Positions 14,001-26,753 of a stretch of 64,000 bases of DNA are shown here, one piece after another. Under the pieces are notes generated by a model, which was given only the letters and a program-made list of their open reading frames with translations, was not told the DNA's origin and did not search any database. Source of the stretch: Cucumis sativus (Eukaryota; Streptophyta; Magnoliopsida; Cucurbitales; Cucurbitaceae); contig NC_026661.2 of assembly GCF_000004075.3 (NCBI RefSeq), positions 18,132,307 to 18,196,306 of the forward strand, in the 5' to 3' direction. The position numbers and the translations under genes are program-made. How positions within the stretch are numbered: position 1 is the stretch's first letter; every line of letters begins with the position of its first letter.

Positions 14001-14257
14001 ATTGAAAAGCTTAAATATTGAAGACTAGATTACATTTAACTCGAATAACCTGTGTACTATTTGGCTGACTTCTTTTTACATCATTCGAATTGTTTTCTGG
14101 GTAGTTCTACAACTTGGACTCTGTGACCGTTCTCGAGTCGAAGAACAGTGGCTCTATGAAAATGACTCGGATAACAAGGAAGAAGAAGGCCATGGTTGAG
14201 GTCCCAAATATAACTCTGACCCATTTCCTTAAAATGTCCAAAGAAGGAACATGGTAG
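11010..14257 (+). CDS. R3H-domain / R3H-associated small nucleic-acid-binding protein
   Basis: Seven coding exons, all with GT-AG junctions: 11010-11082, 11218-11285, 11917-12025, 12762-12844, 12983-13141, 13371-13472, 14105-14257. They give 248 aa. The protein opens MASIDVLEREGNRF, then has the R3H-associated N-terminal region (EKKIEFLESLTGKVTNRKSR, LVPRLNAEEIRGLFAPPPWG, FSMTNAEDWDKFRSIDMDKE). The R3H signature RxxxH is RLLLH at about residues 190-194, within QDPFHRLLLHGVCEFYNL. The tail is rich in Lys/Arg and ends FLKMSKEGTW. R3H modules bind single-stranded nucleic acid, so an RNA- or ssDNA-binding role is inferred; the exact partner is unknown. The R3H motif straddles the last splice junction. 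A TC-rich leader of about 370 bp precedes the ATG. The last intron is about 630 bp. Confidence 0.9.
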
Positions 14258-15960
14258 TTTCAATTGATTAGATGAAGAAACTTGATAGGACCTTATTATT
14301 GCATTGATGTTTGTGACAATAATATTAAAGATTCAATGTTAGGGTACATTATTTAGACTTTAGGTTCGACTGTACAGTTGTTGTTGCCATATATCCTGCT
14401 GCTGGACCAATGTGTACTGTAAATTATTCTCTCTTTCTCTTGTGGCACCAATTCATATCATTTGAACAAGGAAATGCCTTGCTTCCTTTATTCACAACAC
14501 ATTTCTTCCTTTTCTAAGTTTCATTGGATTATTGTGATGTTGATTGTCTGGTTGATCGATTATAGTTATGTGAAATTGTGGGCAAATGATTATCAATTTT
14601 TTGTGACGAAAAATTGTAACTAATTTAGAAGAGACGAGATGAAGCCCACTTTTGAGTGATTATTTTGAATGCTAACAAAATGTATATGGCCAAAATAAAT
14701 CGTATGGAAGGAATGTAATATAATCAAACCTGCCATTTTATTTATTACTGTTTTGATAAACATGGCCTTCAGATTTTTTAATAGAATAAATATAATTACC
14801 AAGTTATTTTGAATTTGTCACTTCTGCTAATTTTAGGTCTATATTTTTTATAAATTGAAATTTAAACATTTTGCTTCATACTTTTTTTTCTAAATTAAAA
14901 AACATGCATGGTCTATAATAATTGCTGCTTTTTCTAAACAATTAAATGTACATATATAAAAGAGCTTGGATCTAGGTATATATAAAAGTTTGATGATGAG
15001 AAATTTTTGCCATTTTATTGTATTATTTTCTATTATTGTATTGGTAACAATTTTGTCTTTTTCACTTTCCTATTTTAATAGTAATAGAAAATAAATGAGA
15101 TGAATTCATTAGGTTAGTTGTAACGTATGGATCACTCATTGCTCAAGAAAATCAAAAGTTAATCCAACTTTTAAAATAAAAATAATCAATAATTTGTTTT
15201 TCTTTTTCTATTTGAAATTATGTTAATTGAAAAAGAAATTAGACGATTTATAAATACTTTATTAGATAACTAATAAAGCTATTTGTAAATTGGTATCTTT
15301 AGGAAAATTTTATCCAACTTTTAAATGCAAAGAATTAATAACTAAATATATTAATTAAGATAATTAACAAACAATTAGAAATTCTTAAATAACATCCATT
15401 AGTTGAGTTTTGGATGACTATAAAAATTTATTTTTGTACGTCCCAAGTTCGCAAACAAATTGGATAGTAATAGAAAATATCTTTGTTTGATGGCATGTTT
15501 CTAATCCTATAGTTTCAAGGTAAGCTTTTTTCTAATTATATTTTTAGAAAATCTTTTCTATAAAAATTGCACTTTAGAACGTGTTTGTTAGTCTAATCAA
15601 TCTATCCACCAAAGGTTAGACTGATCAAATCGAGAAGTTTTCTAAATTTTGTATAATATGTAAATCCATAGGTATAAGTAAAAGTGAATTATATAGTCAT
15701 CAGTGTAGCATTCCATTTTTAAGAACTAGTTTTAAGAACTAGTTATTGATTCAATTTTAAACCATCATGAAAAATAAATTGATCCAAAGAAAATATTGTT
15801 ACATAAGAAAGAATGTAGGTAATGAAATGAAAACAAAACACATATATTAGGTGCATAACACCGTCGGGTTAAAGACTAGTAATAATTAAAATATTGAAAA
15901 GATACTTAATGCATTTAAACTTTGATTGTTTTCTAATAAAAACAAAAATCAATGCCAATA
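14258..15960. other. Spacer between the R3H gene and PhzF copy 1
   Basis: It holds the R3H 3' flank and the upstream region of the first PhzF gene. AT-rich, no exon seen. A short direct repeat TTTTAAGAACTAGT occurs twice near 15717-15742. Confidence 0.55.
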
Positions 15961-16094
15961 TTTGTAGTATATATTTATGGGGTTGTTGTTGACTGAACTA
16001 TGGAGGGAGGAAGCTGCTCTGTTTCTTCTTCTTCTTCCTCCTCCTCCTCCTGGCAGCAGCCACCATTCTCACACGTCTTCTCTTTTTCTCAACA

Positions 16095-19000
16095 ATGGCT
16101 AACAAACCAGTCAAGTATTTCGTGGTATTTTACTTTACTTCATCTCTATCTATCTTACACTCCTATTCTGATTTGATAATTATTCTGATTAATTCAAATG
16201 AAATATAGGTCGATGCTTTCACTGACTCCGCGTTCAAGGGAAATCAAGCGGCTGTTTGTCTTTTGGAGAAAGAAAGGGATGAGAAATGGCTCCAAGATTT
16301 GGCGGTTGAGTTCAATATCTCCGAAACCTGTTATTTAATTCGCATAAACGATGAAGAAGGGACTGATGATTCGCTCAAGCCCCCCTTGTTTAGCCTTAGA
16401 TGGTTCACTACTGTTGCTGAGGTTTTTCCTTACAACGAATGCTCTGATTCTGTTTGATTAAATTTCTGAAACGACGTATTTTGGCCTATTATTTTATCAA
16501 CCACCTTTTAGTTTCTTCTTTATTACACATCCTTGCTTGTCTGTGCGACTGAATGAAGGTGAAAAGTTGCAGTATTACCACTCAACTTGTTGGGTTTTTA
16601 GTAAAATATTAGAAGCGCAGATGCGTCACATTGAAAAAATTCAAAAGCTCAAAACACTATACAAGGCGCTTATTCTTTTGGTTTCAAAAAGGTGTCCCAG
16701 TTGTGCTAAGTCTAGTTAACATACCTTTTGTATACTTTAGTTTGAGAGTGGGAAAATGTTGTAAGTAGTATACGAGTAATTTGGGTCTAGAGAATTTTTT
16801 TTTGTGTGGTTATAACACAAGTTTCATAAATGTTTCAAAAGTACCCTGGGGAAGTAGAATTTAGAATTTTTAAGAATTCCGAATGGAAAACAAGACTTAA
16901 TGATTGTATTGTGGTCCAATTATTCATTCTATGTCATTGCTACACCATTTCATATCACTTTTGCATACAAAACTATAAAGTACTTCTACTGTAAGGTAAT
17001 TTTGAGACATTAGTGAAAGTCCGTGAGTAATATTGTAACTTTTTTGAAATTATAGGAATATTTTTTAAACAAATGAAATAGTTTGGTTGATGTAAATCTT
17101 GTTGTTTCTGATTAAGACAACTTTTTTTACAGGTAGAGCTTTGTGGTCATGCAACATTGGCAGCTGCACACGTACTTTTCTCAACTGGTTTAGTAAATTC
17201 AAGCATTATTGAGTTTTCCACACGTTCAGGAATTCTAACTGCTAAAAAGGTTCCTGATGTCAAGCAACTTGGGTTTTCAAATGTTCATAACAATGGTAAA
17301 TCAGAAGATAGCTTCTTTATTGAATTGGATTTTCCAGCTATCCCGACGCTTGAACTCAATTCTACTGCTGATGTTTCTTTAATCTCCAAAGTCTTGAATG
17401 TTGCTTCTATAGTTGACATAAAGATGTGTAACATCGATTTCAGTGATCTATTGGTAAGTAAGCCCCTCATTTATCATTGATGTTTTGTTACTAACTCTAC
17501 TTTTCATTCTATAAGATGAGAAAATTGGTGGATACTTTAGATCACGAGTTTCTTTTCGTGCCTGAGTGAGCAGAGTTCAGCCAATCACTCATGTCTCCAC
17601 TTGTTTTACTCTTAAAAAAGGGAATATTTTCGTATTGAGAATTATTCACATCTGTCATCTACATATTCTAAAAATATGGAACTCTTTTAAAAGCTCTTTG
17701 GAGAAGCCTAGACTTTGCTCCTTTGGACAAATCTCTCAGCCTAAACTTGTGTGGAAATCAACTATCTGCCTTCTATTGTTTCCCTGTTCTTCTGACTATT
17801 CTTTTCCCCCAGGTATCATTTCGAAATGTATTCCACTAACACAAACTTTGATGCACGTCGAGGATTCCTGTTTCTATCAAGAAATGGTGATTTCTTTGAT
17901 AGAAATGAAAGAATGCAAAAGGCTGACAAAAGGCCGTCCTACAAAAAATTAAGCCAAATGTGACCTAATAAGTAAGGAAAAAAAGGCTCAAATCCATAAG
18001 AACAAGGCCTAACAAATACTTTCAAAGTCTCGAAACACGCCTCCAAAGAGAGCCATTTAATCTAGCTAGGAATTCAATCTCCTTCAAAGACCTCTTGACG
18101 CCAAAAGATTTTATTGTCACTCTTAATCATGATACTCGATGACCATAATGCAGCAAAAAGAAAACTAGCATTTCAAATAACACTACCCTCGTCCTTGAAT
18201 GGATATCCTCTTCCATCAATATCATAAGCAACATTACCTAATCCCTATCATAGCGCACTCAAGAAGTCTCGTTTCCCTTTCAAAAAACAAAAGTTGCCTG
18301 GAAGTGATATAAATATAAATACTTTAGAGAGGGCTGGTATTCTCTCCCTTATCCTGTTACTATCTATCACGCCAAAAGCATAAGCATTGTATACTATTTC
18401 CCTAACAACATTCCCTGCTTACATCATTCCGATTTGTCTAACTATTTGGTCGAGGTTGAATTTCTTTCTTTGCTCCATCTTGTGTAATGACTTGGTCGAG
18501 GATGAATTTCTTTCTTTTCTCCATCTTGCTTAACGACGATTAATTTGGGGCCTAAAAGATCCCAAATTCTGCTAATCAACTAAGCTATGTAAACGAGATT
18601 AAGGGGCTCACATTTTGGTTAAGTAGTGTGTTAGCATCTCGAGTTAATCTGTTAACTAATGCAACATTTTGCAGGTTGTTCTTTCTTCAGAAAAAGACGT
18701 AGTAGATTTTCAACCTAACATTGATGAGATAAGAAAGTTACCCGGAAATGGAGGGGTAATCATAACTGGAGCATCCCCTACTGAGTCGAAATTTGATTTT
18801 TATAGTCGTTACTTCTGTCCCAATTTTGGGATCAACGAGGTATTGAATACTCAATCTTCCTCTAAAATGTTATAATGTTGATAATATAGTTTAGTCCTTT
18901 CTTCCATGTTTATGAGCAATTGTGTTAAAATCCACTTTTAGTCTTTAGATCCTGAATTTCAATCAAAGTAACAGTTCAGTCATTTTACTTTGACATGTAA

Positions 19001-20396
19001 TGATCCTTTCAAGTTTGTAACGATTTTGTTTCTAAACTTGTATAATTTAGTCCATTTACTTTAAAATCTGCAACAAATTAGCTCACGTTATGAAAATTAT
19101 TGTTAAGATTTATAAAATTTTCTTAAATAGGAAGATCAACAAACTAACTAGAACCCCAATATATCTATAAGCATCAAAGCCTAAATACTTAAATGGCTTA
19201 AATAATAAAAACCGACATTTATTTTTTATCAAATGTGTTCTAGTAGGAATTAAATTTTTATAAATATAAAGTAGAAAGACTAAATTGTTACAAAATTGAA
19301 GTTGCAAGGATTAAAGCATTATGAATAAAAAATAGGGACTAAATTGTTTCCCTCGTGAAAGTTTAGAGACCAAAACTGTTTCTTAAGATAGTTGTTATGT
19401 GAATTGAGCATCAAATCAACTATGGAGGCATTGGAAATCTCAATGATGTTCTTCCAAGTAGTTTCAGTTTGTATGTTCTTTACAAACATCTTAAATGTTT
19501 GGTGTCTTTGCATATTCAGGATCCTGTATGTGGTAGTGCACATTGTGCCTTGGCGGTCTACTGGGCCAAAAAGTTGGGCAAATCTGATTTTGTTGCTTAT
19601 ATGGTACTCTCTCTTACCTATCAACTTATTTTCCAAGATGCTCATGGATAACCTTATCTCTTCCTTATTTATTCATACATTAAATCAAAACTATAACTGA
19701 TGAACAGTCTTTTATATACTATGAACAAGTACCCTTGAGGACTTAAAAAGGTAGTTTGAAAGCATTGAAGAGGGAAAAATATGAAGGAAACTTTATTGAC
19801 TGAAATAGACTTAAAATGGATATGGATGTGTATGTAATTCTACACTAAGCATATAACTTTTCTTTAATGAAATAGTAAACTGTGGAATGTTCTTTTCAAA
19901 CCCAAACTAATTTAGAAACATATGAATCGATCATGCTCACCTTATTTTAACTCACTGAAAGATAATGTAGGTTCAGTGGACTTGAGCTCCCCTGTTTCCT
20001 CAAATTTATGCTATTTATATTATATACGTAAAAAAATCTTATATAGTGTAAATAATATTAGCTAGTCCAATGGTAAATTTGTCTTCTGTTTGAACTCATC
20101 CTAGCTCACATAAGCTTCAGAATAGCTCTTATGACTAGGGACGGTTAGATTTTGCTTCTTAAAGAAGTGAACAAAGTTTTGGTTCAATTTAAACTAATAG
20201 CTGACCAAACTCAAATGAACTTAACTTAGCTTTAACTCAATTCAATATACATAATTTGAATTGGGTGGTTTGGATTTTTTTTGGCTAGGCATCACCTAGA
20301 AGTGGAGTATTGGACGTCCATCTGGATGACCAGAAACAAAGGGTTCTATTGCGAGGGAAAGCTATTACTACGATGGAAGGTGTTGTGTTGGTTTGA
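16095..20396 (+). CDS. PhzF-like isomerase, copy 1
   Basis: Six exons, all introns phase 0: 16095-16124, 16209-16421, 17133-17453, 18675-18839, 19520-19603, 20289-20396. They give 306 aa. This is the plant branch of the phenazine biosynthesis PhzF family (diaminopimelate-epimerase fold). The founder enzyme isomerises a dihydro-anthranilate; the plant substrate is unknown. Motifs: YFVVDAFTDSAFKGN at the N-terminus, catalytic Glu49 in FNISETCYL, CGHATLAAAH (His87) and DPVCGSAHCAL (Asp244). Glu49 and Asp244 correspond to the Glu and Asp used by bacterial PhzF. One oddity is FTTVAEV near residues 76-82, where FTPVAEV or FTPTxEV is usual (a Pro to Thr change at about 78). It is a tandem partner of the copy at 22620-25651. 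Intron 3 (17454-18674) carries TE-like and repeat sequence. Confidence 0.92.
17810..18290. mobile_element. Possible degraded transposable-element fragment in PhzF copy 1 intron 3
   Basis: This part of the intron differs in composition from its surroundings. Read on the minus strand it has broken coding-like stretches (words resembling FGVKRSLKEIEF and LNGSLWRRVSRL) interrupted by stops. At its left it has a near-perfect hairpin, 17871-17904, with arms TTTCTATCAAGAAAT and ATTTCTTTGATAGAAA. The absence of this insert from the matching intron of copy 2 suggests a later insertion. No family can be named with certainty. Confidence 0.35.
18446..18528. repeat. Two-copy 46-bp tandem repeat in PhzF copy 1 intron 3
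   Basis: TTGGTCGAGGTTGAATTTCT through CCATCTTG at 18446-18482 recurs with few changes at 18492-18528. Confidence 0.75.
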
Positions 20397-20894
20397 AATT
20401 TCATTTTCAACCATTGTGTTCAATCCTCTCTCTCTCTTGCTTAAGAACCTTAAATAAGTGCTATTGATTGATCAAATGGTTATTCTCATCCAGCACATTA
20501 CTTTATTTAGCCCTTGGATTTGCATTTGAAATTTGGATGTTGTTCTCTTTTGTATATTGTAATATGGGATCAAAGCTGCTTTGATACCAAAAGCCAAGAA
20601 ACTTGTATTGGATCTAAGAACTGTGTTTAACAATAAGACCCAAAATAATTCAACTTGAAGAGCCCTAAAATCTCTCGATTACACATTGCTTAAATGATCT
20701 AATGAACCAAGGATCAAATAAAACTTAAAGCTATCATTGACACTTGATCTTTAAGGTAACTCCGCAAGTAAGATAGATCAACTCTTATTTGAATGATTCA
20801 AATATTCATGTATAAGTATAAAAACTCAATATTACATTTTCACGTCATCTGCAAAGCAAGACCATATATCTTTTCTTTCCAAGGTTGTAACTCT

Positions 20895-20983
20895 GCCATA
20901 ATTTAAATGTAACCTAAGAAATTAAGGCCATGATCTAACAATCTAAGGCCATGATGAGCCATAATTTAAATGTAACCTAAGAA
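20895..20983. repeat. Direct repeat of 26 bp
   Basis: The 26-bp unit beginning GCCATAATTTAAATGTAACC lies at 20895-20920 and again at 20958-20983 as an exact match. The gap between them repeats AAGGCCATGAT. Confidence 0.8.
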
Positions 20984-22388
20984 GCACATAAATAGACTTA
21001 AAACTGAAAACAAATATGTTTAATAAAAACCATAAATCTGAAATTCCATGATTTTAATGAGCAACCCATAAATTTTGTAACCATCTCAAAGCTTTGAAGT
21101 TTAGTGTGAAATTTTTGTTGGAAAATTGGCAAAAATAACACACATTTTTCTTAAACTCGTAAAATTGTTTTATTAAACATTTTTAATTAATTCATTGTTT
21201 TGGGTTTTCTGGGTGCATCTTGGGAGAGGTTCTACAAATTTTCAAAATTTTTCCAATCTTACTTTAATATTTATATCTTATCAAAAATTTTGCTACTTTT
21301 TTCAATTTCCCTAATTAACATTTTTCCTATTGAAAAGTTAAGAAATATGGCAAAAGAAATAGAAAATTGTAGTCACTCTCAGTTGACGGGAATCTAATAC
21401 AGAAAAGCTCATCTTTCAATTCACCATCAGCAAAGTCAGCATCACTAATGGAAGAACTACAAAAGCAAAATAGCGAAACAATATAGTAAAGCACTAGAAA
21501 GAACTCGGAAGCTTTTAAATACTTTTTTTGAAACGATAAAAAAAAAAAGATTTGAAAGATTGGAAGTAGGAAATATTATTTAAGATTTGGGAAGGTTGAA
21601 TAAGTTTTTTTTTTAAGATAAAAAAAAATATATATTTTAAAAGATGTACCTCACCCGAGATGGATAAAAAACAGTTTTTTGAATTTAAAAAAAGATATAC
21701 TACTTTTAAAAATGATAACGAAGAGTGCTCCTTGACCAAATTTCTATTTATGTTCCATACATCAAACTTATTATTCTTAAATTCATGGATTAAACTCAAA
21801 TGTAATTAATGGTTTTGTGTATCTAAGTTTTGCATGAGAATGAATGGAAACTCGCTCTCACACGTTATTTATATCTATCTATACTACATTAGAAAGTGAG
21901 GAGGTAAGAGAGAATTTCTAAGTTTCTTTTTTGCTCCTAACTTTTTCAATAAAGACTCTTTACCTTTGATCACCTCTTTATTTTTTACCTTTCACCTTTT
22001 CTCTTTTATTTTCTTTTTCATTTAGATTTACATTTTTTTTATTATATATTTTTAACCATTCTTATTTATTTATTTTTCAAATATTAGCCTCTTTCAAAAA
22101 TCTTTTCATTCAAAAAATCAAACAAGAAAAATAGTTGTCTAATCTATCACCAAATTCCACATTGTTAAACCCATTAATTATAGCTATATTTCATCCATTT
22201 TTGTTTTTCTTATTTATCAAAATAGATGCCCTCAATTTTAATAATAATGCATAATGAGATATGGGTAACATAAACTACATTTAATCGTTACTCTTACTAT
22301 TAACCGTCCATCTCTTGTCTTCCATTTTACACGTGAATTAATGTATACTTTTTAATTTATTCCAAATATTTAATTCAATAACTTTTTA

Positions 22389-22470
22389 CTAGAGTGGAAT
22401 AAAAAACAATTCTTTTTTAGTAAAAGTGGAACAAAAAAACTATTTATAAAAGTGGAATAAAAAAGCAGCC
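22389..22470. repeat. Three imperfect copies of AGTGGAATAAAAAA upstream of PhzF copy 2
   Basis: AGTGGAATAAAAAA, AGTGGAACAAAAAA and AGTGGAATAAAAAA occur in sequence, each after a short T-rich stretch, about 150-230 bp before the start codon. They are followed by a (TA)n run at 22480-22498 that could supply a TATA box. Confidence 0.55.
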
Positions 22471-22619
22471 ATTTTATTATATATCTATATATATATAGTA
22501 GAAAGCTTTTTATTTAAATTTCACAAGCAAACAAGGAGTTGGCTCTTCTTCTTCTTCTCCTTCTCCTTCTCGTTGGCAGAAACAACGACTCTCGTAGTTT
22601 TTGTTTCTGTTTTGCAAAA

Positions 22620-25600
22620 ATGGCTAAGAAACCAGTGAAGTATTTTGTGGTATTTTACTTTAACCTAATCTCTTTTGTCTATTATCTTACATTCCGATTT
22701 TGATTTAGACATGTTGAGAAGTATATATACTGATTAATTTTGATTTTTGTAAATGAATCCAAATAGGTGGATGCATTCACTGACTCGGCATTCAAGGGAA
22801 ATCCAGCGGCTGTTTGTATATTAGAGGAAGAAAGGGATGATAAATGGTTGAAAGATTTAGCAGCTGAGTTCAATATTTGTCTAACCTGTTATTTGATTCT
22901 CATAAACGAAGAAGAAGAAACTAATGATTTGATTAATCCACCCAGGTTTAGCCTTAGATGGTTCACTCCGGTTACTGAGGTTTTTCTCTTTTACTGATCG
23001 GTTTGATTATTGTTTTGAATTAATTGAATGCTCTATCTATGTTTGTTAAAAGTTTTGAACCAAATATCCTACTCGAACTTATCACCATTTTTATAAATTT
23101 GCATTTGGTTGGATTGCTTTCGGTCGAGTTGGTTCAACATCCATCCAATAATTTTTTTTAGATTTCCTTAAACACAAATTGACCAATAATGAACAAATAA
23201 AATCTTTTTTTTTTTTGTATTAAGATTAAATATAATTGTTTGATAATCCTTTCTTGTTTTTTAGGTTATTTTTTAAATATTTTTCGCTTATTTAGTTTAA
23301 ATATAATTTAATTATGTAAAAAGTAAAAATTATACATAATTTATTAAAATATGAAAAAAAAGTACTTTTAAAAATAGCAAAATAGATTAAAATATATACA
23401 AACCGTAGTAAAAATTTGAATTATATCAATAATAGACTTCTATCAGTGTAGCATATCAGTGACCATTAGTGATAGAATTTGCTATAGGTTATAAATATTT
23501 TGTAAAATTTGCTATTTTTGAAAAAAAATTTGAAAAAAAATAATTAAAAAAATACAAATAAATCCATAGTAAAGATAATAACTATAATATAATAATTTTT
23601 TGTTAATGATATGATGTTAAAATATAAGAATCAAAATTCAAAATTAACATATAATTATGAAAATTTAAGGAAAGAAAAAAAGAAAACCAAATTAAGAATT
23701 AAAATTAATAAAGAAAGGAAAAAATAAATTAAGAAATATTAAACCTATAAATATGAAAATTTAATAAAGTAAAAAAAAAAAAAAAAAGATTGAAGTTGGG
23801 TATTGAACCAAAAGTGAATATATAGAGTTTCTGTCCATTAATTAGCCAAATTTAAATACATATTCTAATGAAAATAGAATAAAGTAAAATGTGTCACTGA
23901 GGCAATGCCTCAAAATCCTTCCTGATGCATGGAATTGCTTCTCTGTACGTTTCTTGGTCAAATATTTTTATCCCAAAATATCAAAAACTTCAAACCCTAT
24001 TTGGATAGTCCTTTCTTCTTGAACATCCCTACTCGTATTTGCAACTAAATGAATTGTAATATCATATATTGGTTGATGTAAATCTTGTTGTTTCTGATAA
24101 TTAAGATATAGCTATTTCTTACAGATAGAGCTTTGTGGTCATGCAACGTTGGCAGCTGCACACATACTTTTCTCAACTGGTCTGGTAAATTCAAACATTA
24201 TTGAGTTCTTCACACTTTCAGGAATCCTAACTGCTAAAAGGGTTCCGGATGTGAAGCTTCTTGAGGTTTCAAATGTTCCTAATAATGGTGGATCACAAGA
24301 CAGTTACTTCATTGAATTGGATTTACCAGCCATTTCTACTGTTGAACTCAATTCTGCTTTTGATGTTTCTTCGATCTCCAAAGCTTTGAATGTCGCTTCT
24401 ATAGTTGACATTAAGATGTGTAACATGGATCCCAATAGACTCTTGGTAAGTAAACCCTTAGTTTATCTTTAATGTTTTGTTCACAACCCTACTTTTTATT
24501 CTGATAAGATTGAGAAACAAAGAAAATGGAGCCCACATTCATGGGTTGATCTAGTGAGAAAACAAAAGGAGAGACACATGGAGTAACGATGGGCCATGAG
24601 TTCAATGTGAGTTCTTCCTTGAGGTTACCCAAGAGTGATTAAAGTAGCTTGATACTCACGGATATATATATAAAAAAAAATAGAAACAAAGAAAGTGTAA
24701 ACAATAACGTCAACTGAGAGAGGGGAGAGAGCAGTCTTAGAATAAAAGAAAATATATATATTAAGGTGTGACAATCCTCTAAACCCACGTTATTGCAGAT
24801 TGTTCTTCCATCGGAAAAAGATGTAGTAGATTTTCAACCTAATTATGATGAGATACGAAAGTGTCCTGGAGCTGGGTTAATCATAACTGGAGTAGCCCCT
24901 GCTGAGTCGAAATTTGACTTTTATACTCGACACTTCGCCCCCAAAGTAGGGATCGATGAGGTACAGTACAATCTCAGTCTTCTATTAATTAAGTGCATGC
25001 TGTTATATAGATTGTATACATATGCATGTGCTTTGGGGTGAAGCCAAATACATGGCATTAGCTTGAACGATCAATAATCTTCTATTAATGGTTAAATATT
25101 TGTTTGTTGTTGCATATTAAATACAGGATCCTGTATGTGGGAGTGCACATTGTGCGTTGGCAGTCTACTGGGCCAAAAAGTTGGGCAAATCTGATTTTGT
25201 TGCTTTTATGGTACTTTCTCTCTTCCCCCACCTTAAGTTACTAACCAACATGTTCAATCCATTGCTGTTAAATATAACAAAGTTCTGGCTATAGTACCAA
25301 TGCCTTCTAACATACTTATATGATCTATTAGTGATTAACTTTTATTATTGATAAAGTACTCTAACAGATTTTGATATATGTTTTAATTTTTAAAAATTTA
25401 TTTTGGTATATATATGATAATATTTTGAGTTTATTTGCTATATTTGCAGCAGTGTTGGTAACTTTAACTCAATCGATATAATTTGAATTAAGTTGTTTGG
25501 ATTTTGTAGCTTTTTTTTTTAATTTTTAAAAGCATTTTTTTAGGCATCACCAAGGAGTGGAATATTACGCATTCATCTTGATGAGAAAAAACAAAGGGTT

Positions 25601-25651
25601 CTGTTGGGAGGGAAAGCTATTACTACCGTGGAAGGTTTTGTTTTGGTTTAA
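22620..25651 (+). CDS. PhzF-like protein, copy 2 (catalytic Glu position changed)
   Basis: Six exons, all introns phase 0: 22620-22649, 22767-22979, 24125-24445, 24799-24960, 25127-25210, 25544-25651. They give 305 aa. The exon lengths match copy 1 except for one codon fewer in exon 4, so this is a tandem duplicate. Conserved: YFVVDAFTDSAFKGNPAAVC, FTPVTE, CGHATLAAAH and DPVCGSAHCALAVYWAKKLG. Changed: where copy 1 and the family have FNISETCYL, this copy reads FNICLTCYL, so Ser48 is Cys (TGT, 22878-22880) and the catalytic Glu49 is Leu (CTA, 22881-22883). The frame, splice sites and all other motifs are intact, so it is not an obvious pseudogene. It may be a pseudoenzyme or have altered chemistry. 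Intron 2 carries a MITE-like element. Confidence 0.92.
23365..23523. mobile_element. MITE-like element in PhzF copy 2 intron 2
   Basis: The left end TTTTAAAAATAGCAAAATAG and the right end AAATTTGCTATTTTTGAAAA form imperfect terminal inverted repeats. They flank a core with AATAGACTTCTATCAGTG and TAGTGATAGAATTTGCTATA. The length (about 160 bp) and lack of coding capacity fit a MITE. Similar ends occur at 31453-31584. Confidence 0.55.
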
Positions 25652-26753
25652 CATTTGATGCTCAAACTATATTGTTAAAATAAGAACATTGAATAAGTGT
25701 TATTCAATAATTGTTCATATGATCAAATGGTTATTTTGATCCTTTTTGTTTAGCGTTTGGATTAGTATTTTATATTTGGACAATGTTATATTTTATGATA
25801 TTTTGAATTGAGAAATCATATTACTAATTCCATCATCTAATTTCATTCTCCTCGATTAATTGATCATGTTTGACAGGTAGATATATAGTCCATGAAGCAT
25901 TTAAGTATTTTTTTTTCTTTCAAATTATTACGATGGTTTTGGACGATGTTAGTTCTTTCCTAAGTGTTGACCTTAAATAATAAACAAACTTGTGAGATTA
26001 TAATTGTGGTTAGTCAACTTATAAATATATATTAATGTTGAATTTAATTCTTGATATTAACTATATGTTGAAATTTCCTTTTAAAATCTATGGTTGAATA
26101 TTGTTTTTTAATAAAAAAAATACTTATTGACTATGCCATGCTTGAAATAACTTACTATAAAAGAAAATTTGTCGATGTTCTTGGTGGTCGGAGTTAGTCA
26201 ACAGTCAACTATGGTGGCAGAAAGTGGTGGTTGGGAGGTGGTAGGTAGAGATCACTAAGATTGTAGTTGGTAAAGGTCGTTAAAAGTAGTGTATAGAGGA
26301 TTCTTGGCTTTCTCATAAATCAAGGAGACATTAACTATTAAACACTCAAAATCCATTATTTTAAAAGTTGGTTTCAATCCTTTATCTTAAATCAACTTAT
26401 TTCGTAAACTCACATAAAAATCCATTTTAGGTGATTTCAAAGTAACTTACTTTTTAAAATTAATCACTTCAAAATGTATCTTGATTAATCTTGTCGACGC
26501 CTGTTAGCATAACACTATTTTTTACGATATTTGTTTAAAAAGGTACTCTTAGGCACCAAAATATATATGTGTGTGTTCTTAAAAGATCGTTCCAAAGAAG
26601 CTTTACTTACGCAATCCTATAGCTTGTCCTACGAATATACACAAGACACTAACTGTTGTTCTTATATACAGCCTACATCTAAGCTTTCCTTCTATTCTAA
26701 GAATGGCTGTGTTACAAAATTTCTTGTGTTCTCTTTTCTGTACAATTTGGCCA
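25652..26753. other. Convergent spacer between PhzF copy 2 and NHX
   Basis: The 3' flanks of two convergent genes. The right part (about 26530-26753) is probably NHX 3' UTR. No exon seen. Confidence 0.5.

Larger units (their letters stand above)
20397..22480. other. Spacer between the two PhzF genes
   Basis: AT-rich, no exon found. It contains the direct repeat at 20895-20983 and, close to copy 2, the GGAATAAAA repeats at 22389-22470. No leftover PhzF exon was seen that would suggest a third copy. Confidence 0.55.
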
